From: Monoraphidium neglectum | Lineage: Eukaryota > Chlorophyta > Chlorophyceae > Sphaeropleales > Selenastraceae | Length of the DNA stretch: 39,348 nt | Reading direction: 5' to 3' | Assembly (NCBI RefSeq): GCF_000611645.1 | Contig: NW_014013492.1 | Span: 1 to 39,348 of the forward strand | Shown here: positions 1 through 9,009 of the stretch, piece by piece | Numbering within the stretch: the first letter of the stretch is position 1 | How the letters are laid out: every line of letters starts with the position of its first letter | The notes under the pieces: model-generated | What the model saw: only the letters and a program-made list of their open reading frames with translations | What the model was told of the DNA's origin: nothing | Databases searched by the model: none | Program-made: the position numbers and the translations under genes

Positions 1-22
1 GAGCAGACGGCGTGGTGGGGCA

Positions 23-73
23 GTGTGTGTATGTAGATGCTTGTGTGTGTGTGCTTTGTGTGTGTGTGTGTGC

Positions 74-118
<45 letters not shown>

Positions 119-132
119 GTGTGAGCGTGCGT
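23..132. repeat. (GT)n microsatellite, imperfect
   Basis: Runs of alternating GT are interrupted by CTTT and ATGTAGATGC and end in GCGCGCGC. The tract lies upstream of the first recognisable VPS51 exon, so it is probably inside a VPS51 intron whose 5' part is outside the window. The open frames across it (Val/Cys repeats) are artefacts of the repeat. Confidence 0.9.
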
Positions 133-334
133 GTGTCTGTCTCACGCGCGTGTAGGCGCACATGCGCATGCAGAATTGCAGCGAATTCGTGCAGCCGCAT
201 GCCAACGTTGGCAGGCCGACTCATCGCACCGGCCCGGTCTGGACCCAGGCGGCCGCGCCCTTGGCCGACCAAAGCCCACCTGCACCCAATCGCCCCCGCA
301 CGCGCCTCCTCCCCCCCACCCCTCCCGCCTCCAG

Positions 335-3300
335 GCGGGCAGTGGACGACCACTCAAAGGCGGTGGTGGCGGCCGCCGCTTGCCTGGAGGCCGCGGCGGC
401 GGAAGGCGGGCGGCTCGACCCCGGGGGGCCGGCCCTCCAGTTTTCTGCGGAGTGGGGCGCCGACGCGGTGGCAGAGGTGGGCGGGGCGCAAAGCGGCAGG
501 GTTGCAGGCGCCAGCGCCAGCGCTCCTCACGGCGCTGCACCTGCTCGGCTGCGAAACCATCGCTCGCTTGACAGTGTAGCCGACACGCTATCAGAGAGTG
601 AATCCAAGTGTTGTCCTGAGCTGAGAATGGCTACGATCGCAGCCAAAGCTGGTGCACCTCGGCACGCCGACAGGCAGGCCGCCCGTCCGCGACCTGCCGA
701 CGCTGCTTCCCCTCTCCGCCACCTGCCAATTTTACCCCCCCCCCCCACAGGCCATGGAGACCGTCACCGCTGACGTCACCCAGCTCGCCCAGCAGCTTCC
801 CGAGCTCGGCCTGCGCGACTGGGCGGCCGCGGCGACGGAGCAGGCGGTGCGCGGCCACGTGACGGCGGCGTTTGGCGCCCTGGAGGAGCGCGCGGGGCTG
901 GCGGTGAAGGCGCTGCTGGCGCAGCTAGGGGACGGCCCGGACAAGCCCGGTGCGCGCGGAGCAGCGGCGGCGGCGACCGCTCTTGCGGCGGCGTCTGGCA
1001 GGCATGATGTGCGGTTGGCTCGCGGCTGCACGCGTGTCTTGACTCAGAGTCAAGGGGCGGGATCGAGCCATCGGCGCCCGTGTGCTTCTGGAAGCGTGCA
1101 GGCCGCGCGGCTGCTGATGTCTGCCCATGCACCCCTCCCCCTCCCATTCCGGAACCCCCACAGGAGCCGATGCGGCGGCACCCCTGGCGGACGCGTTTGC
1201 GTGCACCTCAGAGGCCATCCAGCGGTGCACCATGGCCATGCTGCAGGTGACCTTGAGACGCAGGTTGCAGGCCGCACGCGTGCCTGCCCCGGCTTGCCCT
1301 GCGGCGCACTGCCTGTTAGGGACAGGCCGCACTCCCGGAGCCTGCATCGCACGCACCCATCTGCGCTTGCCGTCTTGGTCCTTGTCAACCATGAATCTCA
1401 AGCGCGCACTGGGCCTGCACCCTCTGCCCAGGGCCTGCGCGCGTACCAGCAGCGCCACGCGGCCCTGGTGGGCCCCGTCCTGCCGCAGCTGGGCGACATC
1501 ACGGCAGGACAGATGCAGGCGCTGCTGACGGGGCTGGTCGGCGGCTTCATGGCCCTGGGCCGCGTCAAGGTGCGTTTTGGGGGGGGGGGGGGACGCCAGC
1601 AGCTGCCTGGTTACAGGGGCGGAGCGCACACTGGCTGCTCTGATGGCACGTGTCTCCTCTCTTCTTGACACATTTCTAGTGATCATCAAGCGAGGCTTGG
1701 TTTGCTAGTTTCATGCAAGCTGGAATAAAAAACAAAATCAAAAGCAAGGGTGGTCTTAGGTTAGCTCCGCAAATATTTGGGTTGCGCGGCCACTTTCCCA
1801 TCATAAACCCACAGGATGACGCGGTGTCTCTGCTGCGAGAGGGCGCGGCGGCCGCGCCCCCCTCAGGCCAAGAGCCCGGCGGCGCCGCGGCGCGCACGCG
1901 CGCATGGAGCGGCGCTGGTGCCAGCAGCGGCGAGCCCAAGACAGGTACGCGCTCTTCGCCGCCGCCGCGTCCCAGCTGCTTGCTTGGATCCGCTTGGCAT
2001 GTGCATCCGTGCTGTTCGTGCACCACCCCTGGCCAACTCTCTCCCCTGACACGCTGCGGCGCGTACGGCGCCCGCAGGCCTGCTGCTGCTCCTGGCCAAG
2101 CTGTGCCTGTTCATGGAGTCCGCCACGGTGCCCGCCGTGATGGAGGAGCTCGCGATGAACTTCCCGCCCCAGTCCGGGGACCCGGACCAGCCGCCGCCCT
2201 TCCTGGCCGGCGAGGTCGCGCGCCGCATGGGCACCGCCGCGCAGCTGCTGCTGGCGGCGTACGTGGAGGCGCACGGGCGCGCGCTGGCGCTGGCGGTCGG
2301 GCGCAGCAGCGGCGCCACCAACTGGCTGGACGCGTCAGAGCCCAGGTGACCGCGCGGGCTGCGCGCCTTTGGGCGCCCCGAGGTGTCGCAGGGGGTGGGG
2401 TTGGGGCGGTGCGCGGCGTGGCGTCCGGCAGCCGTTGCAGGATGGGGAGCCGTGGCGCTCGGCGGCGCTCTCCTGCCGCCATTATCCAACGTGGACCATG
2501 TGGGGTCAGGCTACTTGCATGCATGGCCCCCGCGCATGCTTGCCGCGGCGCAGGCCAGGCACCGCCCATGCGCACCCTTGAGGCACCACTTCCCCTCGAT
2601 CCGCCCCCCCCCCCTTCCCGCCAACACCCCCCTCTCCGTGTGTCATCTTCAAGGGCGCCGCGCCCGGTGTGTGACCTGCTGCTGGAGCGGCTGGGCCGCG
2701 CGGAGGCCGAGGTTGAGCGGCTGGTGGAGGCCAGCGGCGGCCGCGTGCAAGGTGCGAGGCTCGGGCCCCCCTGTCGCGTCCCTCGTCGGTAGCCCGACCC
2801 CGCCTCCCCTCTCGATGAGTCTTGGCGCCCCTCCTGCAGAGCCCACGACTGCTGTAAACATGCAGCAGGTGTTGCTCAGGTCAGGAAACGTGCCCCCTTG
2901 CTTCTGAATCTTCGCAACGGCCCTGTCCTGTCCTGAACCTTACACCCTCAACCCTAAAAATTCACAACGGGTCCACGCCCAGGCCCCGCTGACGCCTTGC
3001 GGAAGGACGGCGCCGGCCACCACCGTGGCGGCGGCAGCAGCGTGTCGGACCGCGACCCGGGGTACGCCCTGGGCAGCGTGGCGGTCGAGAGGGGCGTGGC
3101 GCGGCTGTTCAGGGCGCGTACCAAGATCACGGGGACCGTGAAGTTCACGCAGGTGGGGTGGGCCGGCAGATTCACGCTTTTTTGGACCCCTCCTCATGGG
3201 GCTGTGTGGGCGGATCGCGGCGTACAGCTCAGACGCCTGGGTGCTGCCCTGCCTCAGACTATAAAAGTTATCGAGATCAATCGTTCATATGTGCAGCCTA

Positions 3301-3677
3301 ATGGTGGCATGGTTTTGGGCCGAGATGGTCCCCCAGGAACGCCAACTCGCCCGCTCTTCTCGTGCCCTTGTTTGCGCCAGGCCGCCCTCCTGGGGGCGAT
3401 CGCCGCCTCCGGCCTCAAGTCCCTGGCCGAGAGCGTGCGCCTTCAGACCCTAGGCCGCGCTGGCCTGCAGCAGCTGCAGCTCGACGCCGCCTACCTCCGC
3501 CCCCGCCTGCTGCGCCTTGCGGGCGGCGGCGGCGGCGGCGGCGCGGAGGGCGTGGCCCAGCTGGTTGACGAGGTGGTGGCTGCGGGGGCGGAGCGCGCGG
3601 TGGAGGCGGGGCAGCTGCTGGACCAGGCGGCGCTGGACAGGATACTGGCCGCAGCGGGAGAGGGCGGCGCGGCGTGA
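335..3677 (+). CDS. VPS51: VPS51 homologue, GARP/EARP tethering complex subunit (5'-partial)
   Basis: Vps51 is the shared subunit of the GARP and EARP complexes, which tether endosome-derived vesicles at the trans-Golgi and recycling endosome. Proposed exons are 335-476 (least certain), 751-949, 1164-1246, 1432-1569, 1815-1944, 2078-2345, 2654-2751, 2983-3152 and 3381-3677. All junctions are GT-AG and all phases agree, giving about 508 codons that end in TGA. The exon at 2078 reads LAKLCLFMESATVPAVMEEL, then a TNWLDASEP block and VCDLLLERL. These parallel the plant VPS51 segment that ends NWVKHKEPRE...VDLLL. The exons at 2983 and 3381 carry TGTVKFTQ and SVRLQTLGRAGLQQLQLD, matching the plant block VEFTQ...VRLQTFNRSGFQQIQ. 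The N-terminal coiled-coil third lies left of the window. The C-terminus has a poly-Gly insert before the Leu/Val-rich end. Confidence 0.87.
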
Positions 3678-4254
3678 GGTCGACGACACGCACTGGGGCA
3701 GGGGGAGAGGGCCGGGGGGCGGCGCTTGCTGCCCCCAAGCCTCGCTCGTGCGCGAGTTTCTGGGTGCATGGGCGCCTAGGTGTTGCACTGGGCACGCTCC
3801 TTGCTGCTCTTCAAGGTCCATTGCCGCTCTCTTATGGCGGTCGCCTATGCAGCTGTAGTCCCGTGTGACCTGGTACTTTCCCTTGCAGCTCAGGTCTAGA
3901 TTGGGGTGCCAACCCACAAACAGCTGCAGGAAGCCAGCCCCTGCGTGAAGTGCCGTCCATGATTGCAGGCGTTGCTCTTGTCTTTCACTGCTGTGACTCG
4001 GTCATCGCTTTCACCTGGCATTAAGAGTAACGGAGCTCGCCCTCGCAACCTTGCGCCTCCCCCCCCTCAGTGATGCACCTTAACTGTGCCAGAACATGGC
4101 ACAGTTAAGCACAGCTGCCGCGCCTTGCAAGTCATGCACGCCGGGCTTAGATCCAACCTCGACGACGGGCCCAGGCTCGTGTTACTTCCTTGCGCCTACA
4201 GCCTAAATACTGTGTGCGCAGCGCACAGACGGGAGGGTCGCGCTTGTTGACGGC
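3678..4254. other. Intergenic region between convergent genes, with a hairpin
   Basis: This is the 3' flank of VPS51 and of the putative minus-strand gene ending at 4255. No TGTAA signal was found for VPS51 here. The only structure seen is the perfect inverted repeat at 4079-4109, listed separately. Confidence 0.6.
4079..4109. repeat. 12-bp perfect inverted repeat (hairpin)
   Basis: CTTAACTGTGCC (4079-4090) is followed by the 7-nt loop AGAACAT and then the exact reverse complement GGCACAGTTAAG (4098-4109). It lies about 400 bases after the VPS51 stop codon and 150 bases after the opposing gene's stop. It could form in either transcript. Function is unknown. Confidence 0.85.
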
Positions 4255-5147
4255 TCAGAGGGCGGGGTCGTCCGCCCACACGCCCCCGTCGCCCCCTGCA
4301 GTTGCGCCGCCCCCTCCGCCGTCCAAATGAGCCCGCAAGTCGTCAATCTCCTCAGGCTCGTCCCTCTTCCCGGCCGCAGCCCTCTCCCCATCCCCGCCAT
4401 CCCCGTCGCCAAGTCTCGGTATGGAGTTGCGCCGTAGCGTCATCAGGAACGGCCCGTCAATCCACCTGCGGGGTCACGCAAGGGTGCACACGGCCAGGTA
4501 TGACGCAGGGCGCGGCGGCCTGCCGGGGACGGGGCCGTTTCTTTTCGCCGCAACCCGCGAATGCACCAGCTTTTCAAAAATTTCATGTTGCGCAAAGCGG
4601 CGCACCGAAGCTAATTAGTTACATTCTGCATAATCAATAAGAGACAGCCGCCGCGACTGCCGGCCCCACGACCCATGGGCCCCGCCAAGGTGGGCAGGGC
4701 AGGCGAGAGCACAAGCACGCCACACATACATGCACATATACATGCACACGCACCCTGTGGCAGGGTCACCGGGTAAAGCACCCCACCCCTGGCCGAACAG
4801 CTGGCGCTGCGGCAAGACATAAAGCAGGCGCAACTTGGCCTCCACGGGGTGGAAACAAGTGGTGTTCAAGCGGATGGAAGGTCTACCTCATCTTGCTGCC
4901 CAGGCTGTGCAAGCCAAAGGCCAAGCACGGTACAGTACCATACTCCAGCCCATAGGGCCCACGGCATGTTTCATTCGTGCAGGCCACTACGAAGAAATCA
5001 TTGTACACGAGTAGCCTTTGCCGTCTCGCTGCGGACGGTCTGCAGAGAACCCCGGGTGCTGCAAACCGCTCGCAACTCAAAAAAGCCGAGAGCGTTCGAA
5101 GAGATGGTGCGCGCACACTTCGTTGCTCGAGACGAGAAAAGCAGCAT
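4255..5147 (-). CDS. Putative small organelle-targeted protein of unknown family (149 aa)
   Basis: Three minus-strand exons are proposed: 5147-5009, 4886-4787 and 4465-4255. They have GT-AG junctions and mutually consistent phases, and sum to exactly 150 codons including the stop. The first exon begins MLLFSSRATKCARTISSNA, rich in Ser, Arg and Ala and lacking acidic residues at first, like a mitochondrial or plastid presequence. The middle contains the ordered-looking stretch VEAKLRLLYVLPQRQLFGQ, continuing across the splice as GWIDGPFLMTLRR. The tail is acidic, Gly-rich and probably disordered. I do not recognise the family. The transit peptide is inferred. The acceptor before 4886 (GATGAG|GT) is weak, and transcript evidence is lacking, so this could be a chance assembly. 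Confidence 0.4.
4721..4753. repeat. Short CA/CATA-rich tract
   Basis: This is an imperfect run of ACACATACATGCACAT type. It lies in the proposed second intron (4786-4466) of the small minus-strand gene. No other role is visible. Confidence 0.6.
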
Positions 5148-6194
5148 GTTCGGGTTTAGAATTGCATGAAGAGGGGTTCATTGCATCGCAGGTTGCTCAT
5201 CGTGGCGGAGACAACCGTGGCGGAGAGGTTTCAGCCGTCAAGTCCATATGGAGGCGTCTGTGGTTCGATCCCTGGTGGAGCTGGCGGAGCTGGTGGCGTG
5301 GCTTTCCCTCCGTGTGCCGCAGAACACGGGAAATCCCCCTCTGGTGAACCCAACTTGCTGCGGCGGGTTGGGGGTAATGAGGGCCCAACCCCCGGCGCTG
5401 CAGGAACAAGGGTTGAGGATCAGGTTGGCGACCTGAAATAAAGCCCAAGGCTTGGCTGTGTGCCTCGCCCGTGGCTTCTTTTGTTGTTTATATATTATGA
5501 AATAGTGCCGCCCCTTCAAACTGTGCGTGCTTGCAACAAGCGTATTTTTTCCAACTGAAATCAGGCTAGTATCACGCTGACAACAAAGCAAAAGCAACCT
5601 CTACAGGGTAAGTGTTTTGCGCACCCTGCAGCTGCGCCCCAAACCACCGGAGCTGCCACTACCTGAGGGGTTCTTGAGACATATCAAACAAGTGTGTTGC
5701 ACACAGTTGGTAATAATAACATGGAAGCATAACAGCCAACATTATGTTGGGGTCGTTTGTGGCTGGGTTTGCTGGAGAGCCCCAATTCGTTGAAGGTGCA
5801 GACACCCCAGCGTTTATCAGGCCAATGATTGTGGCACATCCAGCTGGTGCTTGCGGTGTTACCGCATCTTCTCCCCAGCACGCCTGTTCTCCATTGCACA
5901 ACATTCCACCTTGCCTCAACAGGCTGATTTCAGCGCACATGAAAACAGCTGTGAATTGTCGTTAAGTGTAGCCGGCGCGGTCAGTGGAGTGCAGGTGGAG
6001 TGCAGCCTTGTGCGAGGTGTGTGGCGGCGTCCTGGTGGCGCTTGTCTAGCAGGTACGTGGGCGATGCAGGTTTGTTGAATACAGCTCCGCAATTGTGTCA
6101 CGCGTTTAAACTCATTCTATTCAAGTCGCAACAGTCGGCCGATCGAAGTGATCTCGCGTTGAAATCGCCTCTAGGGAGCCCCCTGTCAGCCGTC
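5148..6194. other. Intergenic region upstream of THOC5 and of the putative 4255-5147 gene
   Basis: About 1 kb, more AT-rich than the exons. It holds the tRNA-like element at 5211-5282 and otherwise only short open frames without recognisable domains. It should contain both divergent promoters. No clear TATA box was assigned. Confidence 0.5.
5211..5282 (+). mobile_element. tRNA-like sequence with Pol III A and B boxes, SINE candidate
   Basis: TGGCGGAGAGG at 5218-5228 fits the tRNA A box (TGGCNNAGNGG). GGTTCGATCCC at 5262-5272 fits the B box (GGTTCGANYCC). The start-to-start distance is 44 nt, as in real tRNA genes. The expected acceptor, anticodon and most T-stem pairs do not form, so this is not a functional tRNA. 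A tRNA-derived SINE or tRNA relic is the inference; chance is possible. No target-site duplication or tail was established. Confidence 0.3.
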
Positions 6195-7299
6195 ATGGAC
6201 GCGCTGACGGGCCTTGTGGCTCATATAGTTGAGCTCAAGAAGAAGCAGGCGGACCCAGTGGCCATCCAAGACGCCTGCCGCGCTGGCACTGTCGCGCTGC
6301 TGCGCGCGCGCCAGGAGCATCGTGCAGGTGTGCTGGGCGCAGCCCCACCCCGCGATGCCGCCTCTAGGGCCGAAACCCACTGCTTGTCCCCGAAGCGGCG
6401 CCAGGCATGCACACCCCGCGCTCACGCGGCGCCCCCGCCCCCGCGCCCGCCCGCGCCGCAGCCGCCCTCTCCGGCGAGGCGGCGCGCGAGCGCGCCGCGG
6501 CCGCCAAGGCCGGCCTCGACGCCGCGGTGCTGCGCCTCAACAGCCTCCTGTATGAGAAGCAGTTCTACGTCCGCGAGATCGCCGCATGCACCAGCTACCG
6601 CAGCGCATACCCGGATGAGGAGATCCAGCTGCCGCCGCTAGAGGCAGAGGCCCTCGCCGGCGCAGGCGCGGTTGCGGGCAGAGCGCAGCTAGCCCCGCAC
6701 GCGCTGATGCTGTCGCGCCTCACGGCGGAGCTCAACGCGCGCAAGGCGCTCGGCGACGCGCTGAAGAGCGCGCGCGCGGAGCGGCAGCGCGAGGCGGGCC
6801 GCGCGGCGGCGGACAAGGCGCGGCTCTCGGCGCTCAAGGCGCCGCTGCGCGGGCTGGAGCAGGCGGGGGGCCCCCTGCTGGACGTGCTGGGGCCGCGGCT
6901 GCAGCTGCGCGCGCCGGAACGAGCGGCGACGCTGCTGCCGGCGCCGTTGTGGGCCATCAATTATCAGTTTGCAGCGGCGCGCGACGCGCTGGGACTGCCC
7001 ATTGGTGTTCGGCTCGAGGGGGATGCGGCAGAGGCAGCTGCCCGGCTCGCGGCGGCAGGGGCCGGCGCGCCAGGCGCTCGGGGCGGCGATAGCGGCAGCG
7101 GCGGCGGGGAGGTGGCGCAGGGGCCAGCGAGCAAGCGGCGGCGGCAGGAGGAGGCGGCTGGGGTTCTGTATGAGGTGAGCGCTCGTGTTGATTGGTCGCA
7201 GCAGAAAGCAGCTGACAGGGCTAGTGATCATGAATGGGGCTGAAACAGCATTGAGTACGCCTCGTGTGACGTGGGCTCTAGCATTGACCCATGGCATGC

Positions 7300-7385
<86 letters not shown>

Positions 7386-8489
7386 GACGGCTGCGGCGCT
7401 CGCGCGTACGCAAATCGCAGGTGCACCCGCTGTCGGTGGTGGTGTCCCTCCTGAGCAGCCGGCAGCCGCAGGGACAGCAGCAGCAGCCGCTGCTCGAGGT
7501 CCGATTCGACTATTACCAGAGGCCGGGCCTCGTGGGCGCCTGCTGCTGCGGCGGCAGCGGCGGCGGCGCGGGCGGCGGGGCTGCGCTGCTGAGCGCCCTC
7601 TTCCCCGGCGATGAGGGGGATGGCGAGGTGGGGCGGCTGGCGGGTCTCATGCTGGACGCGCAGCTGAAGGGCATCCGCGTGCCCCGCCCCGCATGCCCTG
7701 CTTGGGGCAAGCCACGGTGTCGCTCGGGCCCGCGGCGGCCCTGCGGCCCGCTGCTCCGCAATCGGCCCTCCTGTCTCCCTGCGTGGCGCCTCCACCACTT
7801 TGTGAGCCCCCACCAACGTGACTTCTCATCCCAAACATCACTCCCCAGGGCTACGAGGTCCTGGCGCAGCTGGCGGGGCCGGGGCCCTACCAGTTTGGCA
7901 GCGCGGCAGCGCCGGCCCGTCCCTTCCGGTGCGGCCGCCTAGCCCCGTGCCCCACCCACCGGCTTCCGCTGCGGTGCAGCTTTCTGGGCTGCAGCAGCTG
8001 CTTGCATAGCCACTGCCAGCGATCCCTCCCCCCGGCTCCTCTGCGCCCAGCGCCTCACATCAGCCCTCAGGCCCTTTTTGTTGCCCAGCACTCCTGTGGG
8101 CAAACCCAGCCACACAATCGCATGCTCACACACCCATGCGCACCCCCCCACTCAAACACACACGATGCCGTATCACTTTGGCTTTTCAGGTGGGCGCAGG
8201 ACCTGGCAGGGGTGGATGTTATCCCCTCGCTGCCGCCAGCCACATCGCCGGCTGCGGAGCAGCAGGCGGTGGCGGCGACGCTCGACGCGCTCGCGGCTCA
8301 CAGAAGGCAGCAGCGCATTCAGGCAAGCTCCCAAGTCCGTGCGTGCGCGAGGGCGTGCCGGGGGCCTTACTGGGGCTTGCTTGCACCCACATAAGGGCAG
8401 CACGTGCGTAGTGTCACCCTTCAACAGAACAGGAACACCGCATCCCGCAGGCTCTAGTGGAGAGGCTGCAGGAGGTGGCGGCGGGATGA
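6195..8489 (+). CDS. THOC5: THO complex subunit 5 (THOC5/Fmip)
   Basis: THOC5 belongs to the nuclear THO/TREX complex, which couples transcription to mRNP assembly and mRNA export. Exons are 6195-6327, 6462-7174, 7421-7678, 7849-7928, 8190-8322 and 8451-8489, all in phase, giving 451 aa. The family block LNSLLYEK is at residues 70-77, followed by a Cys-x3-Tyr segment and an acidic Tyr-Pro-Asp-Glu-Glu stretch. A long Ala/Arg coiled-coil region and an LLPAPLWAINYQF block come next. The basic cluster KRRR (269-272) is a likely nuclear signal, and VHPLSVVV follows (283-290), matching HPLSVTV in animal THOC5. RWAQDLAG is near residue 395. Intron 5 uses a GC donor (CAG|GCAAGC at 8323). The start is the ATG that opens the conserved N-terminal helix. 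A TGTAA signal lies 111 nt after the stop. Confidence 0.93.
7301..7384 (+). repeat. (CTG)15 CTA (CTG)12 trinucleotide tract in a THOC5 intron
   Basis: The pure CTG run is broken once by CTA at 7346-7348. It sits in THOC5 intron 2 (7175-7420), ending 36 nt before the 3' splice site. It reads as poly-Leu, poly-Cys or poly-Ala in the three frames, but the conserved VHPLSVVV block starts cleanly after CAG at 7421, so the repeat is taken as intronic. It resembles a U-poor polypyrimidine region. Confidence 0.92.
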
Positions 8490-8599
8490 GGCCGCCCGCG
8501 CCTGGACCGGCGCGACAGGACGGATCTGGCTGAGTGGACGAGCCACAGATGCTGCCAGCCGCCCCAACGGCTGCGCTCATTTAATGGGGCCGCGCGCCA

Positions 8600-8604
8600 T
8601 GTAA
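8600..8604 (+). terminator. TGTAA polyadenylation signal of THOC5
   Basis: TGTAA is the usual chlorophyte poly(A) signal. This copy is 111 nt downstream of the THOC5 stop codon, in GCCATGTAACAC. Confidence 0.7.
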
Positions 8605-8701
8605 CACATTTGCAGCTTTGATGGGCTGCTGCGGCCGCTTTTGCGGCCGGCATTGATCGGACCTCATTGACTGTGAAAGGGAGCCGCACTCTCAGCCAAG
8701 G

Positions 8702-8706
8702 TTACA
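8702..8706 (-). terminator. TGTAA polyadenylation signal of the GST-family gene
   Basis: TTACA on the + strand reads TGTAA on the minus strand. It is about 305 nt past the GST-family stop at 9010, and only about 100 bp from the opposing THOC5 signal. Confidence 0.5.
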
Positions 8707-9009
8707 TGCATATGGGCATGAAACTGTATGGTGATCTTGACTGACTATTGTTCAATGTGGTGAGAGAAACGACACAGCAGGCCCTGGTCAATTGTGTGAT
8801 GTCAGAGCATTACGATGTGCACCGGGGGCATAAACACCCACAGCTGATTGCGTAGGTTGCACTGCGCCCAATGACTTGCGACAACAGCCAGGCCAATCTG
8901 GGTGACAAACGCTCACTCATAGGAAAGAACAGCTAACAAAAGCATATGAGCGTAAGCTGCAGCCTGTGCCTCTCTCAAGGGTACAAACACGCGTGTCCAG
9001 TCATCCGCC

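Larger units (their letters stand above)
8490..9009. other. Intergenic region between the convergent THOC5 and GST genes
   Basis: Both 3' ends and two opposing TGTAA signals lie here. No other gene or repeat is seen. Confidence 0.7.

Noticed and set aside
2346..2575. Long Ala/Arg/Pro open frames opposite VPS51 exons
   Set aside because: Shadows of GC-rich codons on the other strand; no domain is recognisable.
2840..2879. Possible extra VPS51 exon reading EPTTAVNMQQ
   Set aside because: Neither available donor gives a phase that fits the next exon at 2983, whereas joining 2751 directly to 2983 is in frame and matches the family.
5218..5272. Functional tRNA gene
   Set aside because: A and B boxes match, but acceptor, anticodon and T stems do not pair.
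7271..7454. Poly-Leu, poly-Cys and poly-Ala proteins
   Set aside because: These are the three frames of the intronic CTG tract.
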